From contig CANQFW010000020.1 in NCBI GenBank assembly GCA_947599995.1, positions 1-19,292 of the forward strand: a DNA stretch of 19,292 nt, given 5' to 3'. Source of the DNA: an uncultured Clostridia bacterium. GTDB taxonomy: Bacteria; Bacillota; Clostridia; TANB77; CAG-508. The translations under genes and the position numbers were made by a program. Positions 1 through 7,485 of the stretch are shown here, in pieces. Under the pieces are notes generated by a model. That model did not search any database. It was not told the origin of the DNA and was given only the letters and a program-made list of their open reading frames with translations. Every line of letters begins with the position of its first letter. Positions within the stretch are counted from its first letter, which is position 1.

Positions 1-36
1 AATTGAAATTTATATAATTAAATAATATGATGTTAA

Positions 37-201
37 TACAAGAGAGTGTCAATTTTGGCACTTTCTGAAATCACCAAATATGCTAATAATTATAAAAAAG
101 GAATATTAGATCCATTTCAATATGAACCAAAAGAAAGAAACATGGAAGAAGAAACAGGATTTATGGATGAAGAAGAGGAAGATTTTATTAGCGTATTATA
201 A
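37..201 (+). pseudogene. C-terminal remnant of an unrecognised ORF
   Basis: An open frame runs from just after a TAA at 34-36 to TAA at 199-201 and ends in an acidic tail (MEEETGFMDEEEEDFISVL). It has no ATG near its beginning and no ribosome binding site. The only candidate starts are GTG at 46 and TTG at 55, both inside a strong inverted repeat. The acidic, well-behaved C-terminus looks like the end of a real protein that lost its 5' part. I do not recognise the family. It could be the tail of a mobile-element or plasmid-type gene, or a short genuine ORF with a non-ATG start. Confidence 0.3.
41..66. repeat. Near-perfect inverted repeat at the ORF remnant
   Basis: Positions 41-52 pair with 55-66 as a 12-bp stem (two G-T wobbles) around a tiny TT loop. 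It is not followed by a T-run, so it is not an ordinary intrinsic terminator. Its inner part, CAATTTTGGCA (50-60), recurs exactly as a direct repeat at 375-385, and the complement TGCCAAAA occurs at 345-352. This could be a scar or end structure of a lost mobile element; that is inference. Confidence 0.5.
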
Positions 202-307
202 TAAAAATGGTATACATAAATTAACAAGATTCAAACAAGTATAATGACGCAATTTTAAAAAAAACAAGTAAAATTTGTAAAAAATACTACACAAAATCGA
301 AAAAATG

Positions 308-316
308 TGCTACAAT
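308..316 (+). promoter_or_regulatory. Possible extended -10 promoter for yebC
   Basis: TGC directly before TACAAT (311-316) makes an extended -10 element. The -35 position (about 288-293) is poor. Transcription from about 323 would give yebC a leader of roughly 200 nt. That leader holds a long-range TGCCAAAA/TTTTGGCA pairing (345-352 with 378-385) and otherwise nothing I can assign. No other gene lies between 202 and 521. Confidence 0.35.
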
Positions 317-521
317 ATTTTAGGTAAATAATAGAGGGATTTTTTGCCAAAAAGTAAAAAAATAATTTCTGGCACAATTTTGGCATAATTCATTCAACAA
401 AGAACCACGAAACCCTATATAAATCAATAAAGTTCAATAAAGAATTTTTGAAAACAATTTAGAATATAAAATGCTCGAAAGTAGTTTAAATACTGGGAAA
501 GCAAGGAAAGGAGAAATGAAA

Positions 522-1247
522 ATGTCAGGACATAGTAAATGGAACAACATTCAAGCAAAAAAAGGTAAAGCGGATGCTGCCAGAGGAAAAATATTTACAA
601 AATTAGGAAGAGAATTATTGGTAGCAGTTAAAGCCGGAGGACCAGATCCAGCAGGAAACTCAAAACTAAAAGACGTAATATCAAAATGTAAAGCAGCTAA
701 CATGCCAAATGATACAATAAACAATGCAATAAAAAAAGCATCAGGAGAAGGTAGTACAGCAAGTTATGAAGAGATAACATATGAAGGATATGGACCAAAT
801 GGAGTAGCTCTAATTGTAGAAGCAAGTACAGATAATAAAAATAGAACAGCAGCTGAAGTAAGACATGTATTTGATAAAGCTGGAGGAAATTTAGGGACAA
901 CTGGTTGTGTATCATACATGTTTAACAAAAAAGGAGTAATAGTAATAGAGAAAGAAGGATGCTCTTTAGATGAAGAAAGCTTAATGATGGTAGCATTAGA
1001 TGCAGGAGCGGAGGATTTTGAATCATCTGATGAAGTATATGAAATAACAACTGCTCCAAGTGATTTTTCAGAAGTTAGTGAAAAATTGCAACAAGAGGGA
1101 TTAAAATTTTTAGAAGCTTCTGTTCAAATGGTTCCAGAAACGACAGTAAAATTGGATGAACATGGAGCAGAAAAAATGGAAAAATTAATTGAAAAATTAG
1201 AAGATCTTGATGATGTAATGAATGTATATCATAATTGGGAAGAATAA
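522..1247 (+). CDS. yebC: YebC/PmpR family DNA-binding/translation factor
   Basis: The 241-residue product has the family's typical length and opens with the hallmark MSGHSKWNNIQAKKGKADAARGK. This is followed by FTKLGRELLVAVKAGG and the conserved NxxLxxxIxKAKAxNMPxDxIxxAIKKASG-type block, here in the form SKCKAANMPNDTINNAIKKASG. YebC-family proteins have been described as transcription regulators (PmpR). More recently they were described as factors that relieve ribosome stalling at proline-rich motifs. I chose ATG 522 because AAAGGAG (507-513) lies 8 nt upstream; ATG 516 is only 2 nt from it and ATG 471 has no ribosome binding site. The gene is monocistronic, with its own likely promoter and a clear terminator. 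Confidence 0.95.
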   Translation: MSGHSKWNNIQAKKGKADAARGKIFTKLGRELLVAVKAGGPDPAGNSKLKDVISKCKAANMPNDTINNAIKKASGEGSTASYEEITYEGYGPNGVALIVEASTDNKNRTAAEVRHVFDKAGGNLGTTGCVSYMFNKKGVIVIEKEGCSLDEESLMMVALDAGAEDFESSDEVYEITTAPSDFSEVSEKLQQEGLKFLEASVQMVPETTVKLDEHGAEKMEKLIEKLEDLDDVMNVYHNWEE

Positions 1248-1260
1248 TTTTTAGATGGAA

Positions 1261-1310
1261 TAAAGCAATATACTTTTCATTATATAAAATATATTGCTTT
1301 AATTTTTTTT
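1261..1310 (+). terminator. Intrinsic terminator after yebC
   Basis: A 12-bp stem (1261-1272 with 1290-1301, TAAAGCAATATA type) is followed by eight T residues (1303-1310). It closes the yebC transcript 13 nt after the stop codon. Confidence 0.85.
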
Positions 1311-1322
1311 ATAGTTTATAAT
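1294..1322 (+). promoter_or_regulatory. Possible sigma-A promoter for the 1359 gene
   Basis: TTGCTT (1294-1299), a 17-nt spacer and a perfect TATAAT (1317-1322). The -35 overlaps the 3' arm of the yebC terminator. A second TATAAT at 1329-1334 has no good -35. Either would give a short leader to the gene starting at 1359. Confidence 0.4.
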
Positions 1323-1358
1323 AGAGAATATAATATTTTCTAAAAAATGGGGGAGCTT

Positions 1359-3188
1359 ATGAAAAATAATAAAAAAATATTAACATTAATTATAGTATTA
1401 ATAATAATAGTAATTTTTGCAATAGCGGGAGTAGCTTATACTTATTTTTGTACGGATGTATTTAAATCAGATAAACAAAAATTCTTTAAATATATGTCTC
1501 AAACTCCTGAAATATTTTCAGGACTTGAAAGTGAAGAATTAACTCAATATTATTCAAAGAAGAATACAAATGTTTATAAATATTATGGAGAATTTTCTGC
1601 AAAAATTGATGAGCAGACAGCAAGTATGTATATGCCAAATCAAAGAGTGTATGGTGAGGTGGAAAATTCTAAAATAGTTTTTGATGGAGAAAGGAATAAA
1701 CAGAATCAATATTCACATGGAACTGTTGCAATGAAATATTCAAATGGAGAAGAAATGAAATTTGAATATATAAATAAAGAAGATTCTTACGGTCTAAAAA
1801 TAGATAAGATATTAAAAAAATATCTTGTTTTAGAAGAAAGCGAGTTTGAAGAATTTGCTCAGAAACTTGCAATACCATCTTTTTTAATAAGTAAAGTAGA
1901 TGCAAAGAATTCAGAAAATTATAAATTTACAGATGAAGAAAAAAAGGCTTTGAGTGATAAAATATATAAAATATTAGATGAAAATTTAACAGATTCTATG
2001 TTCAAGCAGGAAAAGCTGGGAGATAATTTAAAATACACATTATCATTAACAGCCTCACAAATAGAAAATATTGCATCTAAAATATTTGAAACAATAATAA
2101 ATGATGAAAATGTAATGAATAAACTAAAACAATATTATGTACAAGAATTAAATGTAAGTGAAGAAGAAGCAGATCAAGAAATTTTAGAATTAAAAGAGTC
2201 TGCAGAGAAATATAAAGAGAGAATTAAAACAAACATAGAAGAGTCTGATTCAGATAAGTCATTAGATACTGAGCTTATACAAATAAGTGCATATACAAAT
2301 AAAAGAAAATTAATCAATATAGAACTTGTAACAGACGAAGCAAGAGCTTCATTAAGCAAAGACGCGGATAAAGTAGCGTTAAAGATAGAAAAAGCAGAAA
2401 AAGATGGAGAATCAATTGTATATAATCCATTAACTACGATTTCATTCCAGAACATTAATGAGGCAGACAGTATTACCCAGAAGTTTTTAATATCTATGGA
2501 AGAATATAATTTTAAGGTAGAATTTGATGCAAATTATAAAGGAATAAAAGATGCAGAAGGTAGTGAAGAACTATACACATTACAATTTGAGAAATATGAT
2601 GAAAAGGAAGAGCAAACTTATAGCATGAACTATACAGCAAACAATAAAGTATCATTTGAAAATGAAATTGAAGAGGAAGATATAAAATCTAATGGTGTAA
2701 AAATAAACGATTATGATGAGGCTAAATTACAGTCTACAATTGAAAAGGTTGTTAGCATGGTTGATCAATTAAACAGTAAACAAATGCAAGATATTGGATT
2801 AGAAAAGAATCAAAATCCTATAATTTATATGTTTCCATTTCTAAGTCCATTTTCTGGAAATAACAATGTTATAGAAAAATCAAATACAGCAAAAAATAAT
2901 CAACAAGTTGAAGCAGTAAAAGAAGCTACAAAATTAAAACTTCAAGATTTGAATGCTGAATATTTGGAAGAACAAATAAGCAATAGACAAATGAATATGA
3001 GTTTAGATGAATATATTGATTCAAATCTTTCTAATGCTTCAGTTCTTAATGAATTACAAAAAGAAATAAGTAATGATGGGTATACAGCTAGTTATGACAA
3101 AAATGTAGGAATTGTTTTTACATCTAAGACAGATGGAAGTAAATTGACATGCAAAATACAAAATGGAAAAGATGTATGGAGTAATTAA
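1359..3188 (+). CDS. Unrecognised membrane-anchored extracytoplasmic protein, 609 aa
   Basis: I do not recognise the family. The product starts MKNNKK, then has one very hydrophobic segment (residues about 7-30) and a long, lysine- and glutamate-rich soluble region of about 580 residues without further membrane spans. It is therefore probably anchored by its N-terminus and exposed outside the membrane. The segment after the anchor (TDVFKSDKQKFFKYMSQ) and several YS/YT-rich strands resemble the large lipoprotein-like surface proteins common in gut Clostridia, but no catalytic motif is visible. ATG 1359 is preferred: GGGGGAG lies 3 nt upstream, which is short, whereas ATG 1347 has no ribosome binding site. 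It has its own promoter and terminator, so it looks like an independent unit between yebC and spoIIIA. Confidence 0.8.
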   Translation: MKNNKKILTLIIVLIIIVIFAIAGVAYTYFCTDVFKSDKQKFFKYMSQTPEIFSGLESEELTQYYSKKNTNVYKYYGEFSAKIDEQTASMYMPNQRVYGEVENSKIVFDGERNKQNQYSHGTVAMKYSNGEEMKFEYINKEDSYGLKIDKILKKYLVLEESEFEEFAQKLAIPSFLISKVDAKNSENYKFTDEEKKALSDKIYKILDENLTDSMFKQEKLGDNLKYTLSLTASQIENIASKIFETIINDENVMNKLKQYYVQELNVSEEEADQEILELKESAEKYKERIKTNIEESDSDKSLDTELIQISAYTNKRKLINIELVTDEARASLSKDADKVALKIEKAEKDGESIVYNPLTTISFQNINEADSITQKFLISMEEYNFKVEFDANYKGIKDAEGSEELYTLQFEKYDEKEEQTYSMNYTANNKVSFENEIEEEDIKSNGVKINDYDEAKLQSTIEKVVSMVDQLNSKQMQDIGLEKNQNPIIYMFPFLSPFSGNNNVIEKSNTAKNNQQVEAVKEATKLKLQDLNAEYLEEQISNRQMNMSLDEYIDSNLSNASVLNELQKEISNDGYTASYDKNVGIVFTSKTDGSKLTCKIQNGKDVWSN

Positions 3189-3215
3189 TATTTTACGTTC
3201 TAAAATAAAATATAG

Positions 3216-3253
3216 AAGCATATAATATTGTAAAAATATTATATGCTTTTTTT
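3216..3253 (+). terminator. Intrinsic terminator before spoIIIA
   Basis: A perfect 14-bp stem (3216-3229 with 3235-3248), a 5-nt loop and a T-run to 3253. It isolates the upstream membrane protein gene from the spoIIIA locus. Confidence 0.85.
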
Positions 3254-3307
3254 GTAATATAAAAAAAGTATAGAAAGGAACTGTTGTAAAAAGCAATAAA
3301 TAAAATT

Positions 3308-4219
3308 ATGGACAAGATTTTAGAAATATTAAATTATATGTCTGCCAATATAAAAGAAATACTAATGAAAAATTTAGAAAATCACAAACTAAACCCAATA
3401 AATATTGAAGAGATACGACTAAGAACTAATAAACAAATAGCTATAAAAGAGGGACAGAATATAATTTTTTTAGATTACATAGTAAAACAAGAGGATGTAC
3501 TGGAGACATTTGAAAAAATATGTGAAAACTCAGTATATTCATATAAAAAGCAGATTTGTGAAGGTTTTATAACAATAAAAGGTGGAAATAGGGTAGGAAT
3601 AACTGGTAGTCCCGTAATAGAAGATGGAAAAATAAAAAACATAGATTACATATCTAGCCTTAATTTTAGAATATCCAGAGAAAAAAAGGGATGTGCGAAA
3701 GAGGTTTTAAAATATGTTTTGGACATTCAAAATGGCACAATATTTAACACCTTAATTGTATCGCCGCCAGGATGTGGAAAAACAACTATTTTAAAAGATC
3801 TGATTAGAACATTAAGTTCAGGAATTCCGGAATTAAATTTTGCTCCAATAACATGTGGAGTAGTAGATGAAAGAGGAGAAATTGCAGCTATGCATAGAGG
3901 TATTGCACAAAATGATTTAGGGCCTTTAACAGATGTAATGGAAAACATACCAAAGTTTAAGGGAATGACAATGCTTATTAGATCAATGGCACCATCTGTG
4001 ATTTTTTGCGATGAAATAGGAAAAAAGGAAGATGTAGATGCTATTTCCTATGCTGTTTGCAGTGGGGTAAAAGGCGTATTTACTGCACATGCAAGTAGCA
4101 TTCAAGATTTAAAAAGTAATATTGAAATAAATAAAATATTGGAAAATCGTATGATTAGAAGAGTTATTGTTTTGGATGATATAAATAAGGGAAAAATAAA
4201 AGAAATTTATGAAAATTAG
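3308..4219 (+). CDS. spoIIIAA: Stage III sporulation protein AA, secretion-type ATPase
   Basis: This is the ATPase of the SpoIIIA-SpoIIQ channel, distantly related to GspE/VirB11 secretion ATPases. It acts on the mother-cell side of the engulfing membranes and is thought to power assembly or transport. The 303-residue length fits the family. Visible motifs are the Walker A PPGCGKTT (residues 153-160), the family signature CGVVDERGEIA (183-193), a Walker-B-like VIFCDEIG (231-238) and the sensor-like FTAHA (258-262). The start is ATG 3308. A GAAAGGA stretch lies 28 nt upstream, too far to act as its ribosome binding site, and an in-frame TAA at 3287 excludes a longer protein, so initiation looks weak. 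It is the first gene of the locus. I could not identify a convincing sigma-E promoter in 3254-3307. Confidence 0.96.
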   Translation: MDKILEILNYMSANIKEILMKNLENHKLNPINIEEIRLRTNKQIAIKEGQNIIFLDYIVKQEDVLETFEKICENSVYSYKKQICEGFITIKGGNRVGITGSPVIEDGKIKNIDYISSLNFRISREKKGCAKEVLKYVLDIQNGTIFNTLIVSPPGCGKTTILKDLIRTLSSGIPELNFAPITCGVVDERGEIAAMHRGIAQNDLGPLTDVMENIPKFKGMTMLIRSMAPSVIFCDEIGKKEDVDAISYAVCSGVKGVFTAHASSIQDLKSNIEINKILENRMIRRVIVLDDINKGKIKEIYEN

Positions 4220-4322
4220 GAATATTTTTTGAAACATATGAATATACATATAGTATAAAATACATAGCTTAAATTATAGGACAGGTTATGAAAAACTATA
4301 GTCAATCTTTATGATTCTAGCT

Positions 4323-4389
4323 GTGTGGAAATATTAATTTTTATAATAAATATTTCCGCACTACTATATGATTTCAGGAGGAAATATTT
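4323..4389 (+). promoter_or_regulatory. Three-arm competing RNA structure before spoIIIAB
   Basis: Arm 1 (4323-4335) pairs with arm 2 (4349-4361) over 13 bp with one G-U. Arm 2 can instead pair with arm 3 (4380-4389 with 4348-4357, 10 perfect bp). Arm 3 covers the 3' end of the Shine-Dalgarno AGGAGG (4376-4381) and the spacer to the start codon. The two folds exclude one another: 1:2 leaves the ribosome binding site open, 2:3 hides part of it. No T-run follows, so it is not a terminator. An eight-codon ORF with an AGGACAGG-like leader (ATG 4288 to TGA 4312-4314) ends just before arm 1 and could act as a leader peptide. The pairing is seen in the sequence; a regulatory role is inference. Confidence 0.4.
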
Positions 4390-4394
4390 TTTAA

Positions 4395-4911
4395 ATGTTT
4401 TTTATAAGATACATATTTTTAATTTTGATTTTTATTGGAAGTACAAGCATAGGGTACATATTATCAAAAAGGTTTAAATACAGAGTAGTTGAATTAAAAG
4501 AATTCAAATCAGCTCTCAATATTATGAAAAATAAGATAAAGTTTACATATAAACCTTTGGATGAAATTTTTAAAGAGATTTCAAAAATAGCTAAGAGGCG
4601 GCATTTCAGATTTATTTGGTGAAGTTTATAAAAATGTAAAAACAATAAATACAAGGGATGCATGGAATTTAGCTGTAGAAGATACAAAAGAGTTACTGAA
4701 TTTTAATAATGAAGACTTAAATATAATTAAATCTGTAGGAAACATGCTAGGAAAAACAGATGTTGAAGGACAAGTAAGTGAACTTAATCTCTCAATCGGT
4801 TTTGTAGATATGCAAATTGAAAAGGCAGAAGCCGAATGCAAGAAGAGTGAAAAATTGTATAGAAGTTTGGGCAGCATTGTAGGTCTTGCAATTGTAATAC
4901 TATTGTTTTAA
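4395..4911 (+). pseudogene. spoIIIAB: Stage III sporulation protein AB, frameshifted
   Basis: The first frame gives an N-terminal membrane segment and FKYRVVELKEFKSALNIMKNKIKFTYKPLDEIFKEISKIAK. It then runs into TGA at 4620-4622. The +1 frame from about 4597 continues as GGISDLFGEVYKNV, then NTRDAWNLAVEDTKELL, a conserved GKTDVEGQ, a coiled-coil-like stretch and a C-terminal membrane segment ending at TAA 4909-4911. Together the parts give about 171 residues, the normal SpoIIIAB length and order (membrane segments at both ends). The break must lie between 4591 and about 4608, because the second frame has a TAG at 4588-4590. SpoIIIAB is an inner-membrane partner in the channel and is required for sporulation in Bacillus subtilis. 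The cause could be a real mutation, an assembly error, or recoding. Confidence 0.85.
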
Positions 4912-4935
4912 TTTATAGATGGGAGTGATGATAAT

Positions 4936-5130
4936 TTGAACGTAAATTTATTGTTTAAAATAGCGGCTGTTGGTATTTTAGTTGCTGTACTAAACCAAGT
5001 ACTAGTAAGAGCCGGAAGAGAAGAACAAGCAATGATGACAAATTTGGCTGGACTAGTTATAGTGCTTACTTTGGTCATAAAGGAAATAAGTGGGTTGTTT
5101 AATGTTGTAAGAACTTTATTTAATTTATAA
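4936..5130 (+). CDS. spoIIIAC: Stage III sporulation protein AC
   Basis: A 64-residue membrane protein with two hydrophobic segments. Its family-typical core, VNLLFKIAAVGILVAVLNQV, is followed by a polar turn (RAGREEQAMM) and a second helix. SpoIIIAC is a small integral component of the SpoIIIA channel in the mother-cell membrane and works with SpoIIIAD. The start is a TTG at 4936, with GGGAG (4921-4925) 10 nt upstream. The nearby ATG 4928 is in another frame and stops after three codons. It lies 24 nt after the spoIIIAB stop. Confidence 0.93.
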   Translation: MNVNLLFKIAAVGILVAVLNQVLVRAGREEQAMMTNLAGLVIVLTLVIKEISGLFNVVRTLFNL

Positions 5131-5179
5131 TTAAATGTTTGAAGTGTAAATTAGTAAGGCAAATTGAAAGGAGAAAAGC

Positions 5180-5572
5180 TTGGATGAGTTAGTAAAAATT
5201 ATTGGCATAGGATTAATATCATTAATAATTATAATAATAATGAAACAATACAGACCAGAATTTGCAATTTATATTTCGTTAATAGCGGGTGTAATAATTT
5301 TTAGTATTGCAATGGGAAAGCTTTCCACAATTATAAATCTACTCCAGTCTATAAGTAGCAAAGCAGGAATTAATAGTAATTTCCTTAGTATATTATTGAA
5401 AATAACTGGAATTGCTTTTCTTGCAGAATTTGCAGTCAGCATTTGTAAGGACTCTGGGGAGTCTGCTATTGCTAGTAAAATTGAGCTTGGAAGTAAGGCT
5501 ATAATTATTTCTATGTCATTGCCTATAATTTCAAATTTGCTAGATATTATACTAAAGATTTTGCCTAAATAA
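5180..5572 (+). CDS. spoIIIAD: Stage III sporulation protein AD
   Basis: A 130-residue polytopic membrane protein with about four hydrophobic segments (residues about 6-21, 28-45, 65-85, 106-127). This is the expected length and layout for SpoIIIAD, the partner of SpoIIIAC in the channel base. The conserved stretch LLKITGIAFLAEFAVSICKDSGE (split here only for reading: LLKITGIAFLAEF and AVSICKDSGE) is a strong family marker. It begins with TTG 5180, with AAAGGAG (5167-5173) 6 nt upstream. The ATG at 5183 is out of frame. Confidence 0.95.
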   Translation: MDELVKIIGIGLISLIIIIIMKQYRPEFAIYISLIAGVIIFSIAMGKLSTIINLLQSISSKAGINSNFLSILLKITGIAFLAEFAVSICKDSGESAIASKIELGSKAIIISMSLPIISNLLDIILKILPK

Positions 5573-5653
5573 TATTTATCATTTATAAGCTAAAATAAAA
5601 GTTCACTTCTGGCTATATTATTTAAATGAATCCTAATTGAAAGGAAAATACGA

Positions 5654-6811
5654 ATGAAAAAAAATAGTTTGTTAGTCTTACTAAGTATTATTTTTATATT
5701 TATACCTAATATAACGTTAGCAGAAGAAACATCAACAGATCAAATCTTGAAATCTCAAGAGGAGTCATTTGGAATATCAGATTTTGTTAAAGAAACAGAA
5801 AAATATTCAGAGGAGTTTTTTGGAGATGTAAGTATTCAAGAGATGTTGAATTCTGCTATTTCTGGGAAAGTAGATAATAATAGTTTAATTAAAAAAATAC
5901 TAAGTTTGCTTGGAATGGATTTAACATCAACCTTAAAAACTTTTGTAAGTATTTTAGTTATAATATTAATACATAGCATTTTGAAAACATTTGCAGAGGA
6001 CTTGACTAATTCGGAGGTCTCGAAGATTATATATTATATTCAATATATACTTATTGTTACTATTATAATTAAAAATTTCTCCGAAATTTTTCAAGTTATA
6101 TCTAATACTATAACAAATCTAATTGGATTCGCGAATGTTCTTGTTCCATTACTTGTAACTTTAATGATATACACAGGAAGCATAACAACAAGTAGTGTGA
6201 TCCAGCCTATTTTGTTACTTATAATAGAGTTTATAGGTAAAATAATACAAGATTTAATAATGCCATTTATTTCTATTATTGTTGTAATAAGCATAGTATC
6301 AAGAATTTCAGATAGAATTCAAATTGAAAAAATATCTAAATTTATGAAGTCTAGTATAGTGTGGTTTTTAGGAATTGTTCTTACAGCCTTTGTAGGGGTA
6401 CTTTCTCTTGAAGGAACACTTACTGCAAGTGTTGATGGAATAACAGCTAAGACAGCAAAAGCAGCGGTCTCAAGCCTAATTCCAGTTGTTGGAAAAATAT
6501 TAGGTGATGGAGTAGATACGGTTTTAGGTTGTGGGGTAATTTTAAAAAATGCAGTTGGATTGATAGGCACAATAATAGTTATTGGAATTTGCGCGGTACC
6601 TATTATAAAGCTTGCTACCTTTTCTATTATGTATAATTTATTATCAGCTATAACTGAGCCTATAGCAGATGGGAAGATTGTTAAGTTATTAGAAGAGTTT
6701 GGAGGCATATTTAAATTATTACTTGCAATATTGTGTTCAGTGTCTTTTTTACTTGTTATTGGAATAACATTGGTTGTTAGAATTTCTAATAGTGGAATGA
6801 TGTATAGGTGA
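5654..6811 (+). CDS. spoIIIAE: Stage III sporulation protein AE
   Basis: A 385-residue polytopic protein with a clear N-terminal signal peptide (MKKNSLLVLLSIIFIFIPNI then TLAEE; cleavage probably near residue 23). A soluble region of about 65 residues follows, then several membrane spans from residue 95 onward. The length fits SpoIIIAE, the largest membrane component of the channel, weakly similar to permeases. Family-like segments include the LVPLLVTLMIYTGS region and SLEGTLTASVDGITAKTAKAA followed by the conserved PVVGKILGDGVDTVLG. The start is ATG 5654, with GAAAGGA just upstream. An 81-nt gap from spoIIIAD holds no obvious element. Confidence 0.95.
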   Translation: MKKNSLLVLLSIIFIFIPNITLAEETSTDQILKSQEESFGISDFVKETEKYSEEFFGDVSIQEMLNSAISGKVDNNSLIKKILSLLGMDLTSTLKTFVSILVIILIHSILKTFAEDLTNSEVSKIIYYIQYILIVTIIIKNFSEIFQVISNTITNLIGFANVLVPLLVTLMIYTGSITTSSVIQPILLLIIEFIGKIIQDLIMPFISIIVVISIVSRISDRIQIEKISKFMKSSIVWFLGIVLTAFVGVLSLEGTLTASVDGITAKTAKAAVSSLIPVVGKILGDGVDTVLGCGVILKNAVGLIGTIIVIGICAVPIIKLATFSIMYNLLSAITEPIADGKIVKLLEEFGGIFKLLLAILCSVSFLLVIGITLVVRISNSGMMYR

Positions 6812-6885
6812 TGCCTTATTTAGGATATGTCAATTAAGAACAGTAATAGTAAAAATTTATTTGAAAGATTAGGAGGATTAATTGA

Positions 6886-7473
6886 ATGATCTCTTTTTTA
6901 AGTAACTGGATAGAGCAAATTGCAATTGCTGTTATTATTGCGAGTATTTTTGAGATGATATTACCTAAAGGGACTATAAATAAGTATGTGAAAATGGTTT
7001 TAGGAATATATGTTGTTTTTAATTTAATTTCACCGTTTGTAGATAGTGATGCCCTCTATAATTTGAATGTATCTAATATTGAAGATTATAGTCAGAATTT
7101 AAATATTGATTCTAATAATAGCAGTATTAACCAAGAATCTATGGATAGGAGACTTGAAGAGTTATATATAGAACAGATAGAAACGAATATTATAAATAAA
7201 GTAGATGAGCTTGGATATTCAACTGAAAAATGTAATGTAGAGGCAGAGCTTGACTCTAGTAAACCTAATTCTGGAATTAACAGAATAGATTTGATAATAA
7301 AACAAAAGCAAAATGACAATGATGTTAGGAAAGTACAAGTTAATGAAATAAACATTGGCAATATTTTAATGTTTAATAATGATCATAGCAATGAAAAGAT
7401 AAATGAGTTAAGAAAAAATATAGCCGAATACTATGAGGTAGACGAAAGCATTATAAATATAAAAATAAAGTAA
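6886..7473 (+). CDS. spoIIIAF: Stage III sporulation protein AF
   Basis: A 195-residue protein with two N-terminal membrane helices (about 8-25 and 35-52). A soluble domain projects toward the space between the engulfing membranes. The opening MISFLSNWIEQIAIAVIIAS and the segment LPKGTINKYVKMVLGIYVVF are typical of SpoIIIAF. The soluble part belongs to the ring-building-like fold family used in this complex. AGGAGG (6871-6876) lies 9 nt before ATG 6886. The gap to spoIIIAG is 12 nt, indicating co-transcription. Confidence 0.93.
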   Translation: MISFLSNWIEQIAIAVIIASIFEMILPKGTINKYVKMVLGIYVVFNLISPFVDSDALYNLNVSNIEDYSQNLNIDSNNSSINQESMDRRLEELYIEQIETNIINKVDELGYSTEKCNVEAELDSSKPNSGINRIDLIIKQKQNDNDVRKVQVNEINIGNILMFNNDHSNEKINELRKNIAEYYEVDESIINIKIK

Positions 7474-7485
7474 GGGAGAAAACTT

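Noticed and set aside
471..521. Longer YebC start at ATG 471
   Set aside because: No ribosome binding site there, and the family begins at MSGHSKW, encoded from ATG 522 with AAAGGAG 8 nt upstream.
4323..4361. Terminator between spoIIIAA and spoIIIAB
   Set aside because: The hairpin is strong but is followed by CTACTATATG, not a T-run; it is better described as a competing structure.
6091..6708. Open frames on the minus strand within spoIIIAE, and similar ones in spoIIIAH, the 1359 gene and metK
   Set aside because: They lie opposite well-conserved + strand genes, lack ribosome binding sites and give low-complexity Leu/His/Tyr-rich products typical of antisense reading.
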